Below are positions 23,779 through 32,533 of a stretch of 64,000 nt of DNA, one piece after another (within the stretch, counting starts at the first letter, position 1; the number at the start of each line of letters is the position of its first letter). This stretch comes from GCA-2731375 sp964631725 (GTDB lineage Bacteria > Pseudomonadota > Alphaproteobacteria > GCA-2731375): assembly GCA_964631725.1 (NCBI GenBank), contig CAZVYX010000001.1:248001-312000 (forward strand), given 5' to 3'. Made by a program: the position numbers and the translations under genes. Below the pieces are notes generated by a model, which was not told where the DNA came from, did not search any database, and saw only the letters and a list, made by a program, of their open reading frames with translations.

Positions 23779-24201
23779 ATGTCGGAAGAGTTTTTTGATA
23801 TTGAGGGTAAGAAAAAGCGGTTCATGTTCCTCAACCGCAAGGCGCCCTACGGCACGATCTATGCCCTGGAGATCCTGGAGACGGTGTTGATTTCAGCCGC
23901 GTTCGAGCAGAATGCGGTGATCGCGTTTATCGATGACGGGGTTTATCAGATCATGCAGGGCCAGGATACCGGTGCCATCGGCATGAAGAACTTTTCCCGG
24001 ACCTATGGCGCCGTCGAGATGGAGAAAGAGGACGCTGACGAAGACCCGGATCTGGATATAGAATGGCGCATTGTGGTCGAGCGGGAATCGCTTGAGCAAC
24101 GCGGTCTGACGGCGGACGATTTCGTTATCGACGTGGAAGTGCTGGACCGCGAGGAACTGAGCCAGTTGATGAACGAACAGGATGTGGTGTTGTCGGGATG
24201 A
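23779..24201 (+). CDS. dsrF: DsrE/F/H complex subunit DsrF
   Basis: About 140 residues. MFLNRKAPYGTIYALE followed by DDGVYQIMQGQDT and IGMKNFSRTYG is diagnostic of DsrF. The C-terminal acidic region ends LSQLMNEQDVVLSG. Structural subunit of the DsrEFH sulfur relay; the catalytic cysteine lies in DsrE. Start: ATG at 23779, with GTG at 23770 an alternative. Its stop overlaps the dsrH start by 4 nt, implying translational coupling. Confidence 0.95.
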   Translation: MSEEFFDIEGKKKRFMFLNRKAPYGTIYALEILETVLISAAFEQNAVIAFIDDGVYQIMQGQDTGAIGMKNFSRTYGAVEMEKEDADEDPDLDIEWRIVVERESLEQRGLTADDFVIDVEVLDREELSQLMNEQDVVLSG

Positions 24202-24518
24202 GTAATGGCTGGAAAGTGCTGCACACGGTGAACAAATCACCGTTCGAACGCAACAGTCTGGATAGTTGTCTGCGGCTTGCCGTCAAGGGCAGCGGCATCC
24301 TTTTGATCGAGGACGGGGTATACGCCGCGCTCAAGGATTCGGAAGGCAGCCAGGCGCTAAGTTCGCGGTCGGGCGATTTTTCGCTCTATGTCCTGGGCCC
24401 CGATATCGAGGCGCGGGGCCTTGCCGGCAAGCCTTTGATCGAGGGCTGCGGCGTCGTTGACTATGGCGGCTTTGTCGATCTGGCCACGGAATACGACATG
24501 GTTCAGTCGTGGCTTTAG
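24198..24518 (+). CDS. dsrH: DsrE/F/H complex subunit DsrH
   Basis: 106 residues, a DsrH/TusB-type protein: HTVNKSPFERNSLDSCLR near the N-terminus (Cys24) and ILLIEDGVYAALKDS. Third subunit of the DsrEFH hexamer. The start overlaps the dsrF stop (ATGA). Confidence 0.94.
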   Translation: MSNGWKVLHTVNKSPFERNSLDSCLRLAVKGSGILLIEDGVYAALKDSEGSQALSSRSGDFSLYVLGPDIEARGLAGKPLIEGCGVVDYGGFVDLATEYDMVQSWL

Positions 24519-24556
24519 AATTTTGATTTTCGGACGATAAAAATAGGAGATTAGGT

Positions 24557-24889
24557 ATGTCATATCATTTGCAGGGACAGAATTTCGAAACGGACGAGGA
24601 AGGCTATCTGATAGATATCAGCCTGTGGAGCCCCGAACTCGCCGGTCTCATCGCCGAGAGCGAAGATATTGAAATGGGCGACGATCACTGGGAAGTGGTG
24701 AATTTCCTGCGTAACTATTACGAGGAATATCAGATCGCACCGGCCATTCGCGTTCTGACCAAGGCAATCAAGAAAAGCTTCGGTCCGGAAAAGGGCAATA
24801 GCCAGTATCTCTACGAACTATTCCCCTACGGCCCGGCAAAACAAGCCTGCAAGATCGCCGGTCTGCCGAAACCGACAGGTTGTATCTGA
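24557..24889 (+). CDS. dsrC: Sulfur carrier protein DsrC
   Basis: 110 residues. The flexible C-terminal arm CKIAGLPKPTGCI contains both conserved redox cysteines, Cys98 and penultimate Cys109, 11 residues apart as in functional DsrC. It presents sulfur to DsrAB and leaves as a trisulfide that DsrMKJOP processes. TAGGAG precedes the ATG. A GC-rich hairpin lies directly after the gene, which may raise its transcript level over the downstream membrane-complex genes. Confidence 0.97.
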   Translation: MSYHLQGQNFETDEEGYLIDISLWSPELAGLIAESEDIEMGDDHWEVVNFLRNYYEEYQIAPAIRVLTKAIKKSFGPEKGNSQYLYELFPYGPAKQACKIAGLPKPTGCI

Positions 24890-24907
24890 AGGTTCATGCC
24901 GGGAGAT

Positions 24908-24934
24908 GGCGCCGCGGGCATAGCGCCCGGCGCT
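24908..24934 (+). terminator. GC-rich hairpin between dsrC and dsrM (attenuator or mRNA-stability stem)
   Basis: GCGCCG at 24909-24914 pairs with CGGCGC at 24928-24933, extended by further G-C pairs. There is no T-run, so partial termination or RNA processing is likelier than full termination. It sits in the widest gap inside the operon. Confidence 0.5.
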
Positions 24935-24953
24935 CCTAACCCGAATTGGTGAG

Positions 24954-25682
24954 ATGACAGGCCTGTTCACAGCTCTCTTGTATTCGGCGGTTCTTGTGCT
25001 GGTGGTTGGACTGGCAGGCAAGATCCTTCGTTATTGGCGGGTGCCCGCACCGTTGAAAATTGCAACGACGCCGGCGCCGACAACCAGCCGGGGCGTTGTC
25101 TTGCGTCTATTCCGCGAGGTCGCCCTGTTCGAGAGCCTGTTTCGCTCGAACAAGTGGATCTGGCTGTTCAGTTGGATGTTCCACGCCGCCCTGGTTTTGG
25201 TGCTGCTGCGGCATCTGCGCTATTTCACGGAACCGGTCTGGACCTGGGTGGTCTGGATCCAGCCATTCGGAAAGTATGCGGCATTCGCCATGGTCATTGG
25301 TCTGGCCGGCCTTTGGCTGCGCCGGCTGGTCTTGCCCCGGATGCGCTACATTTCGCAACTATCCGATCATCTGATGTTGGCGCTGCTGGTGGCGATCGCG
25401 CTATCGGGATTGGCCCTGCAATATCTGGCGCGCACGGATATCATCGCCCTCAAGGCCTTCTCTCTTGGCCTCGTCCGCTTTGATTGGCAGGCGCTGCCGG
25501 GCAGCCCGGTGCTGCTGGCGCATTTGGCAGGCGTCGCGGTTCTGCTAATTGTTTTGCCGTTCTCCAAGCTGTTGCATATTCCCGGCATCTTCTTCAGCCC
25601 GACCCGCAACCAGGCCGACAATCCGCGCGAGCAACGCTACGCCCCGGCGGAAGCGGCTGGACTGGCGCCGAAGGGGGAGTGA
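24954..25682 (+). CDS. dsrM: DsrMKJOP complex, cytochrome b-type membrane subunit DsrM
   Basis: 242 residues, NarI-like, with about five to six membrane segments and paired histidines (WMFHAALVL, SDHLMLALL, LLAHLAGVAV) for b hemes. The segment FSKLLHIPGIFFSPTRNQ near the end is typical of DsrM. It exchanges electrons with the quinone pool and partners DsrK. Two nt separate its stop from dsrK. Confidence 0.93.
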   Translation: MTGLFTALLYSAVLVLVVGLAGKILRYWRVPAPLKIATTPAPTTSRGVVLRLFREVALFESLFRSNKWIWLFSWMFHAALVLVLLRHLRYFTEPVWTWVVWIQPFGKYAAFAMVIGLAGLWLRRLVLPRMRYISQLSDHLMLALLVAIALSGLALQYLARTDIIALKAFSLGLVRFDWQALPGSPVLLAHLAGVAVLLIVLPFSKLLHIPGIFFSPTRNQADNPREQRYAPAEAAGLAPKGE

Positions 25683-25684
25683 CG

Positions 25685-27229
25685 ATGGCCGAATTCGAAA
25701 CCCCCGAGCTAGATGAAATCACCCAACCGCCAGCCCTGACCCCTGGCGCCATGGGCCACAGCCAGCCGTTTGCCGCCGCGCCGGAACACCAAGCGGACCT
25801 TGGCTTTCCAGGCGAGCTGGTTGACAATTGGCAGGCCAAGGCGATCGAGAAATTCGACGAGCTGCTGAAGCGCAACCGCTCACTGCAGGTCTATATGGAC
25901 ATTTGCGTCAAGTGCGGCGCCTGCACCGATAAATGCCACTACTACCTGGGCACCGGTGATCCGAAGAACATGCCGGTGGCCCGCCAGGACCTGATGCGCA
26001 AGGTCTACCGCAAGCATTTCACCCTGGCCGGAAAATGGCTGCCGGCCCTGGTTGGCGCCGAGGAATTGACGGAACAGGTGCTCGACGATTGGTACACCTA
26101 TTTTCATCAATGTTCGCAATGCCGCCGTTGTTCGGTCTTCTGCCCCTACGGCATCGATACCGCCGAGATCTCCATGGCGGCGCGGGAGATCATGGACAGC
26201 ATCGGCAAGGGGCAGAAATACTGCAACGAGATTATCGGCAAGGTGCACAAGATCGGCAATAATCTGGGTCTGCAGGAAAAGGCGCTGGCCGCGACCCTGG
26301 CCGATCTGGAAGAGGATATCGAGGACGAAACCGGCATCGCGATTCCCTTGCCCCTGAATGTCGAGGGCGCCGATATCCTGCTGGTCACGCCCAGCGCCGA
26401 TTTCTTCGCCGAACCCCATGTCGATGGCCTGATCGGCTATGCCAAGGTCTTTCATCAGGCCGGCGTGTCCTGGACGCTGAGTTCCCATGCTTCGGAAGCA
26501 GCCAATTTCGCGATGTTTATCGGCTCGCAGGAGCAGATGAAGCTGATCGCCGAACGCATCCGCAAGGCGGCCCAGGATCTGGGCGTCAAGCGCATAATTG
26601 TCGGCGAATGCGGCCATGCCTGGCGGGTTGCGTACAATTTCTGGGACACCCTGGCCGGACCGTTCGATTTTCTCGATCCCGCCTATCCGGTGCCGCAGCA
26701 TATTTGTGAATTCACCTATGATCTGATCCAGGAAGGCCGCTTGCAGTTCGATAAATCGGCCAATGATCACATGACCCTGACCTTTCACGATTCCTGCAAC
26801 GTCGCCCGGGCCTCCCGCATGGGGCCGGAGCCGGGCGGGCAGTTTGTTTATCCGCGCGAGATTATCAAGGCCAGTTGCAACAATTTCGTCGACATGGACG
26901 CTGACGCCATCCACGACAAGACATATTGTTGCGGCGGCGGCGGCGGGTTGCTGACCGACGATCTCCTCGAGCTTCGGGTCAAGGGGGCGAAACCCAGAAT
27001 GGAAGCCTACAAACAAGTCGCCGATGATCATGGCGTCACCCACATGGCGGCGATCTGCGCCATCTGCAAAAGCCAATTCGCCAAGGTCATGCCGATGTAC
27101 GGCTATTCGATGACCAGTATCGTCAGCGTGCATCAACTGGTTAGTAACGCCATCATCCTTGATGGCGCGGATGATGCCCCAGACGATGACGGCGACGAAG
27201 ATATGTCCAGGGAAGAAAACGATGACTGA
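25685..27229 (+). CDS. dsrK: DsrMKJOP complex, HdrD-like iron-sulfur subunit DsrK
   Basis: 514 residues from the ATG at 25685, 2 nt after dsrM. Two 4Fe-4S ferredoxin motifs (CVKCGACTDKCHYY near 77; CSQCRRCSVFCPYG near 145) are followed by a heterodisulfide-reductase-type domain with FHDSCNVARASRMG and the CCGGGGGLL motif that binds the noncubane cluster. This cytoplasmic subunit is thought to act on DsrC trisulfide. An acidic tail (DDAPDDDGDEDMSREENDD) ends the protein and overlaps the dsrL start by 8 nt. Confidence 0.95.
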   Translation: MAEFETPELDEITQPPALTPGAMGHSQPFAAAPEHQADLGFPGELVDNWQAKAIEKFDELLKRNRSLQVYMDICVKCGACTDKCHYYLGTGDPKNMPVARQDLMRKVYRKHFTLAGKWLPALVGAEELTEQVLDDWYTYFHQCSQCRRCSVFCPYGIDTAEISMAAREIMDSIGKGQKYCNEIIGKVHKIGNNLGLQEKALAATLADLEEDIEDETGIAIPLPLNVEGADILLVTPSADFFAEPHVDGLIGYAKVFHQAGVSWTLSSHASEAANFAMFIGSQEQMKLIAERIRKAAQDLGVKRIIVGECGHAWRVAYNFWDTLAGPFDFLDPAYPVPQHICEFTYDLIQEGRLQFDKSANDHMTLTFHDSCNVARASRMGPEPGGQFVYPREIIKASCNNFVDMDADAIHDKTYCCGGGGGLLTDDLLELRVKGAKPRMEAYKQVADDHGVTHMAAICAICKSQFAKVMPMYGYSMTSIVSVHQLVSNAIILDGADDAPDDDGDEDMSREENDD

Positions 27230-29165
27230 TACCGCCGATACGGCCAAGCCCACCCACCGGCGGTATACCGACGGTGACGACGAACATCTGGAATGGACGG
27301 AGCATTTCGTCGCCTCAGGTGAATCCGGTAAATGCCCGGCCTATGTGCATCGGGCGCCGCCCTGTCAGGGCAGTTGCCCTTCCGGTCACGATATCCGGGG
27401 CTGGCTGACCATCGTCCGTGGCATCGACAAGCCGGTTGGCGATCTGGACTGGCGCCAGTATGCCTTCGAGCGGATGACCGCCGCCAATCCCTTCCCCTCG
27501 ATCATGGGGCGGGTTTGCCCTGCGCCCTGTCAGGATGGCTGCAATCGGGCGGAGGTCGAGGAATCCGTCGGTATCAACGCGGTCGAACAGTTCGTCGGCG
27601 ATTGGGGCTTGCAGCAAAATCTTGGCTTCGCCAAACCGGGCCCCGAAACCGGCAAGAACGTCGCCGTGATCGGTGGCGGCCCGGCTGGACTGGCGGCGGC
27701 CTATTTCCTGCGCCTGCGGGGTATCGGCTGCACCATCTTCGAGGCTTACGATTCCCTGGGCGGCATGATGCGCTTCGGCATCCCAAGCTACCGCACGCCG
27801 CGCGATGTTCTTGATGGCGAGATCAAGCGGATCATCGACATGGGCGTGGAGGTTCGCCTCAACACCAAGGTCGGCACGGATGTCAGTGTTGCCGAACTGG
27901 AAGAGAATTTCGACGCCGTTTTCTGGGCTATCGGCGCCCAGACCGGCAAACCATTGCCAATCCCTGGCGCCGAAGCAGCCAACTGCGTCGATGGCATGTC
28001 CTTCCTGCGCGCCTTCAACGAGGATCGTCTGCAGTATATCGATGGCCGGATCCTGGTAATCGGTGCCGGCGATACGGCAATGGATGTCGCCGCCGTGGCC
28101 CGCCGGATCGGTCATATCACGGCGGAAAGCGCCAAGGACCGGCCGGACAACGTGATCCTTGGCCATACAGTCCACGATGTTGCCCATGCCGCCCGGAGGC
28201 AAAGCGCCGATGTCTGGATCGTTTACCGCCGGCCAATCGCCAAGGCGCCGGCGACGGAGCATGAACTGAAATCGGTCGTAGCCGAGGGCGTCGAAATTCA
28301 CGAAAGCCTGGCGCCGCTGGAAGTCATTCTCGGTGACGACGGTCGTGCCCGGGCCCTGAAGGTCGCACCCGTGGATTGGGCCGCCGACGGCAGCATGACG
28401 GTGCGCGAGGAAGATGCCCACGAAATCGAATGCAGCCTGATCGTCGGGGCCACCGGCCAGGGCGGCGACTTCACGGGCTTCGAGGATTTCGACAACGGCT
28501 GGGGTTTGATGGACGCCGACCCGTTCTATCGCGTCAAGGACAAGGCCGCGCATTTCGTCGGTGGTGACATCATCAAACCGCATCTTTTGACCACGGCCAT
28601 TGGCCACGCATCGATCGCGGTGGAAGGTATCGAGCGCTATCTGCAGGAGGAAGCGCCGGCGGCCCGGCCCCGGGTTGACGTACACCATTTCAACCTTTTG
28701 AACGAACTTAGAACCCACGAGCTGGAACCAGTGGCCTTTCCCGGCGGCCCAGCGATGAATACGGATGCGGCGAATTTTGCCGTCCACAATTACGAAGACC
28801 GCTCGTTCGTTGAAATCGTGCCTTGTGATGAGTTGTTCCTGGGCCATTTCCCTCATGACCTCATGCGCCGCCGGGCCGAGGTGGAAATCGGGGCGTCGGA
28901 AGTTCTGGGCAACTTTCAGGAAAGGTTTACCGGCCTTGGCGAGGAAGAGGCGATTGCCGAAGCGGACCGCTGCATGAGCTGCGGCATGTGCTTCAATTGC
29001 GACAATTGCATGATCTATTGCCCACAGGACGCCATATTCCGGGTCGACAAGTCGGAACGCGCCATCGGCCGTTATGTTGACACCGACTACGGTAAATGCG
29101 TTGGCTGTTACATCTGTCAGGATGTCTGCCCATCGGGCTACATCAAGATGGGCCTGGGGGAATAG
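27222..29165 (+). CDS. dsrL: NAD(P)H:acceptor oxidoreductase DsrL
   Basis: 647 residues from the ATG at 27222, which overlaps dsrK by 8 nt. N-terminal Fe-S binding cysteines (CPAYVHRAPPCQGSCPSGHD), FAD-binding VIGGGPAGLAAAYF near residue 149, NAD(P)-binding VIGAGDTAMDVAAV near 279, and a C-terminal ferredoxin domain (CMSCGMCFNCDNC near 585; CVGCYICQDVCPSG near 626). It belongs to the GltD-like flavoprotein family and is the electron partner of reverse DsrAB, taking electrons from sulfur oxidation to NAD(P). Length and ferredoxin tail fit sulfur-oxidiser DsrL; I cannot settle the DsrL subtype. Confidence 0.95.
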   Translation: MTDTADTAKPTHRRYTDGDDEHLEWTEHFVASGESGKCPAYVHRAPPCQGSCPSGHDIRGWLTIVRGIDKPVGDLDWRQYAFERMTAANPFPSIMGRVCPAPCQDGCNRAEVEESVGINAVEQFVGDWGLQQNLGFAKPGPETGKNVAVIGGGPAGLAAAYFLRLRGIGCTIFEAYDSLGGMMRFGIPSYRTPRDVLDGEIKRIIDMGVEVRLNTKVGTDVSVAELEENFDAVFWAIGAQTGKPLPIPGAEAANCVDGMSFLRAFNEDRLQYIDGRILVIGAGDTAMDVAAVARRIGHITAESAKDRPDNVILGHTVHDVAHAARRQSADVWIVYRRPIAKAPATEHELKSVVAEGVEIHESLAPLEVILGDDGRARALKVAPVDWAADGSMTVREEDAHEIECSLIVGATGQGGDFTGFEDFDNGWGLMDADPFYRVKDKAAHFVGGDIIKPHLLTTAIGHASIAVEGIERYLQEEAPAARPRVDVHHFNLLNELRTHELEPVAFPGGPAMNTDAANFAVHNYEDRSFVEIVPCDELFLGHFPHDLMRRRAEVEIGASEVLGNFQERFTGLGEEEAIAEADRCMSCGMCFNCDNCMIYCPQDAIFRVDKSERAIGRYVDTDYGKCVGCYICQDVCPSGYIKMGLGE

Positions 29166-29172
29166 CCGGACC

Positions 29173-29583
29173 ATGCGCGCCATCCTGATCATGGTTGCCG
29201 CGCTGTTTCTGATTTCGTTCGGCGAAGGCGAAACGGCGGCCTGGGCCGGCGGTTTGCAGCCGGCGGTGCCAAAGGCCAAGGGCGGGACCTGTGTCCGCGA
29301 TGCCGCCTTCATGCGCAGCAATCACATGAATTTTCTGGACCATCGCCGCGACGCTTCTGTTCACGAGGGCAAGCGGGAGGAAAAGGAAAAATTGGCGGCC
29401 TGCCTGGACTGTCATGCGGTGACCCGCGGCAACGGAAAAGTGGTGGGTTTCGATAGCCCGAAGCATTTTTGCCGCGTCTGCCATGATTACACGGCGGTGC
29501 GGATCGATTGCTTCGAATGCCACAACGCCAAGCCTGGAACCCAGTTGCGGCAATCAAGTGCCTCGGCGAGGCGGGTGAAATGA
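29173..29583 (+). CDS. dsrJ: DsrMKJOP complex, periplasmic triheme cytochrome c DsrJ
   Basis: 136 residues. An N-terminal signal anchor (MRAILIMVAALFLISFG) precedes three CxxCH heme motifs: CLDCH, CRVCH and CFECH. GTCVRDAAFMRSNHM upstream offers the Cys that serves as unusual axial ligand to one heme in characterised DsrJ. The start at 29173 follows dsrL by 7 nt; the stop overlaps dsrO (ATGA). Confidence 0.94.
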   Translation: MRAILIMVAALFLISFGEGETAAWAGGLQPAVPKAKGGTCVRDAAFMRSNHMNFLDHRRDASVHEGKREEKEKLAACLDCHAVTRGNGKVVGFDSPKHFCRVCHDYTAVRIDCFECHNAKPGTQLRQSSASARRVK

Positions 29584-30287
29584 CCGGGCGCCGTGATTTC
29601 CTGGCCGGCGCGGCCGCCCTGGCCCTGGCCATCGCGCCGGGGGTCACGCTTTACCGCATGGCGCAGGCCGCCGGCGTCTCGGCCAAGAACCGCTGGGGTT
29701 TGTTGATTGATGCCGGAAAATGCAAGGCGGACTGTTCGGCCTGCATCAGCGCCTGTGGCGAGGAGAACGCCATCAGCGCGGCGCATGACCCCGCGACCCA
29801 GGCGCAATGGATCCGCAAGATTGAACTGCGCCATGTGGGCAGCGGCAGGAAGCTCTCGCTGCCCGTCATGTGCCAGCATTGCGCGGAGCCGCCCTGCGCC
29901 GATGTTTGCCCGACCGGCGCTTCGTTCAAACGCGCCGATGGCATCGTTCTGGTCGACAAGCACCGTTGCATCGGCTGCCGCTATTGCATGCTGGCCTGCC
30001 CGTACAAGGCGCGCTCCTTCGTGCATGAAACGGTGACCGATCAGGCGCCGCACGCACCGAGAGGCAAGGGCACGGTGGAAAGCTGCACCCTGTGCGTTCA
30101 TCGCATTGATGCCGGTGGTACGCCGGCCTGTGTCGAAGCCTGTGCCGGGGCGGGGCATGGCGCCATGATCTTCGGCGATCTGAACGATCCGGCCAGCGAA
30201 ATTTCCAAACGCCTGAAGGACTATCCCTCAACGGCAATCCGCGGCGATCTGGGGCTCGATCCCGGCGTCCGTTATCAGGGACTTTGA
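29580..30287 (+). CDS. dsrO: DsrMKJOP complex, periplasmic ferredoxin DsrO
   Basis: 235 residues. A twin-arginine signal (MTGRRDFLAGAAALALA) exports the folded Fe-S protein. Several 4Fe-4S motifs follow: CKADCSACISACGEENA, CQHCAEPPCADVCPTGA, CIGCRYCMLACPYKARS and CTLCVHRIDAGGTPACVEAC. It transfers electrons between DsrJ and DsrP. The start overlaps the dsrJ stop by 4 nt. Confidence 0.95.
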   Translation: MTGRRDFLAGAAALALAIAPGVTLYRMAQAAGVSAKNRWGLLIDAGKCKADCSACISACGEENAISAAHDPATQAQWIRKIELRHVGSGRKLSLPVMCQHCAEPPCADVCPTGASFKRADGIVLVDKHRCIGCRYCMLACPYKARSFVHETVTDQAPHAPRGKGTVESCTLCVHRIDAGGTPACVEACAGAGHGAMIFGDLNDPASEISKRLKDYPSTAIRGDLGLDPGVRYQGL

Positions 30288-30297
30288 GGGTGCCGCC

Positions 30298-31503
30298 GTG
30301 AAAAGCCACCAGACATTCCAAACCATCGGCCGCGCGTCGCCGCACTTTTACGGCCTGGCGGCGGCGCTGGCCGGCGTTCTGGCTCTCGGCCTGATCGCGG
30401 CGTGGTATATGGAGCATAACGGCCATTGGGTCACCGGCATGAACAATCAGGTGGTCTGGGGCCTGCCGCATGTCTTCGCGGTGTTTCTGATCGTGGCCGC
30501 CTCCGGCGTTCTCAACATAGCCTCGATCGGCTCGGTGTTCGGCCAGGCGGCCTACAAGCCATTGGCGCGCCTGTCCGGGCTGATGGCGATCGCCCTGCTG
30601 CTCGGCGGATTGGCGGTTCTGGTGCTCGATCTGGGCCGGCCGGACCGTCTGACCATCGCCATGACGTCGTTCAATTTCCGCTCCATCTTTGCCTGGAACA
30701 TATTCCTCTATACCGGCTTCATGGCCATCGTCGCGCTTTACCTCTGGTTGCTGATGGAGCGGCGGCTGGCAAAATGGAGTGGCAACGCCGGCCTTTTGGC
30801 CTTTATCTGGCGCCTCGTCCTGACCACCGGCACCGGCTGCATCTTTGGCTTTCTGGTGGCGCGGGAGGCCTACAACACAGCTATCATGGCGCCGCTATTC
30901 ATTGCCATGTCGCTGGCCTTTGGCCTCGCCATCTTCATGTTGGCGCTGGCGGCATGTTATGGCCGGGACGCGGCCCTCGGCGGTGCCTTGGGTGGGCGCA
31001 TGGCGCGGCTGCTGGCGATCTTCGTGGCGGCGGTGCTTTATTTCACCACCGCGCAACATCTGACCGGTCTGTATGGCGCGAAATCCCATGGCATCGAACG
31101 TTTTCTGCTGCTCGACGGCGGTGCCGTCACGGCCATGTTCTGGGTGCTGCAAATCGGCGCCGGCGGCATCGCGCCACTGGCGCTTCTGCTCTGGCCGGTA
31201 ACCGGGCAGCGGCCGGCCGGCTGGAGTGTGATCGCCGCGGCCTTGGTGATCCTGGGTGGTCTGGCGCAGGTCTATGTCATTATCATCGGTGGCCAGAGCT
31301 ATCCGCTAAATCTGTTTCCCGGATACGAAATTAGCAGCAGTTTTTTTGACGGCACCGTTGCCAGCTACGGACCGGGTTTGCCGGAGTTCATCTTGGGCCT
31401 TGGCGGTATCGCATTGGCGGCGATAGTTGTCATGCTGGGGCTTCGAATATTGCCAATTCTTCCCCACAGCCTGGTGGATAAGGCGCTCGATCCGCCTAAA
31501 TAA
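30298..31503 (+). CDS. dsrP: DsrMKJOP complex, NrfD-type membrane subunit DsrP
   Basis: 401 residues, GTG start, about ten membrane segments, of the NrfD/PsrC quinone-reactive family. GLPHVFAVFLIVAASGVLNI and LDLGRPDRLTIAMTSFNFRS are family signatures. It links DsrO to the quinone pool in the cytoplasmic membrane. Last gene of the DsrMKJOP set; 7 nt separate it from the next gene. Confidence 0.94.
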   Translation: MKSHQTFQTIGRASPHFYGLAAALAGVLALGLIAAWYMEHNGHWVTGMNNQVVWGLPHVFAVFLIVAASGVLNIASIGSVFGQAAYKPLARLSGLMAIALLLGGLAVLVLDLGRPDRLTIAMTSFNFRSIFAWNIFLYTGFMAIVALYLWLLMERRLAKWSGNAGLLAFIWRLVLTTGTGCIFGFLVAREAYNTAIMAPLFIAMSLAFGLAIFMLALAACYGRDAALGGALGGRMARLLAIFVAAVLYFTTAQHLTGLYGAKSHGIERFLLLDGGAVTAMFWVLQIGAGGIAPLALLLWPVTGQRPAGWSVIAAALVILGGLAQVYVIIIGGQSYPLNLFPGYEISSSFFDGTVASYGPGLPEFILGLGGIALAAIVVMLGLRILPILPHSLVDKALDPPK

Positions 31504-31510
31504 ACTGAAT

Positions 31511-32533
31511 ATGAGACAAGAACATCCTTTCGCCACCTATGTGCGCATTCTCGGCCGGGGCAAAAGCTTCCAGCGTTCCTTGACGGAGGCGGAGGCGGAA
31601 GACGCCATGGCCATGATCCTGGCCGGCGACGTTCTGCCCGAACAACTTGGCGCCTTTCTGATGCTGCTGCGCATGAAGGAGGAAACGGGCGGCGAAATTG
31701 CCGGTTTCGTTCGCGCCGCCCGGCAAAGTTTTGACCTGCCCGAAACCATGCCAGCGGTCGATCTCGATTGGTCGTGCTACGCCGGCAAGAAGCGGCAGTT
31801 GCCCTGGTTCATGCTGGCGGCGGTTGTCCTGGCGGAGAATGGCGTCAGGATTTTCATGCATGGCGCCGATGGGCACACGCCCGGACGGGTTTATGCCCGC
31901 GAGGTGATGGATTTTCTCGGCCTGCCCGTTGCAAGCTCGCTAAGCGAGGCGGCGCGCCAGATCGATCAGGACGGCATCAGCTATCTGCCATTGGAGCATT
32001 TGAGCCCCCGCCTGCATGAAATGATCGAACTACGCCCGATCCTTGGCCTGCGCTCACCGGTGCATACCCTGTCCCGCATGCTCAATCCCTTTGCCGCCGC
32101 GCATATGCCCCAGGGTATTTTCCATCCGGGCTACGGCAAGATCCATCAGGATGCGGCCCTGGCACTTGGCCAGCCGCACATGGCGGTTTTCCGCGGCGAA
32201 GGTGGCGAGATCGAGCGGCGTCCAGGCAAGCCGGCCACGGTTGAGACCGTCCATGATGGTGTGGCGGACAGCGAAGAATGGCCGCCATTGCTGCCTGATC
32301 CACGTCAGAAGTATGAAGAAGAATTGCATCTCGCTCGTCTGGTCCAGGTCTGGAAGGGGGTGGAGGAGAGCCCATTCGCCTCCGCCGCCGTGACGGGCAC
32401 CCTGGCAATTGTTCTGAAGCTTATGAACCGGGCCGACAGCATCGCCGGGGCCCAGACGCTGGCCGAGGAAATGTGGGCGGATCGCCATAGAGAAAGATTT
32501 GTCGACAGGCTGCGGATGGAGAGGGCGGAATGA
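31511..32533 (+). CDS. TrpD2/YbiB-like glycosyl (phosphoribosyl) transferase-family protein
   Basis: 340 residues with the anthranilate phosphoribosyltransferase fold. The N-terminal helical part (LTEAEAEDAMAMILAGDVLP, QLGAFLMLLRMKEETGGEI) is clear. Instead of TrpD's GTGG motif it has DLDWSCYAGKKRQLPWFMLA, and instead of KHGNRSVSS it has MHGADGHTPGRVYAREVM, as in the TrpD2 group, which is not known to make tryptophan. Its place between dsrP and dsrN, with a 4-nt overlap to dsrN, says it belongs to the dsr operon. Its role in sulfur oxidation is unknown; cofactor or nucleotide chemistry is possible. Confidence 0.85.
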   Translation: MRQEHPFATYVRILGRGKSFQRSLTEAEAEDAMAMILAGDVLPEQLGAFLMLLRMKEETGGEIAGFVRAARQSFDLPETMPAVDLDWSCYAGKKRQLPWFMLAAVVLAENGVRIFMHGADGHTPGRVYAREVMDFLGLPVASSLSEAARQIDQDGISYLPLEHLSPRLHEMIELRPILGLRSPVHTLSRMLNPFAAAHMPQGIFHPGYGKIHQDAALALGQPHMAVFRGEGGEIERRPGKPATVETVHDGVADSEEWPPLLPDPRQKYEEELHLARLVQVWKGVEESPFASAAVTGTLAIVLKLMNRADSIAGAQTLAEEMWADRHRERFVDRLRMERAE

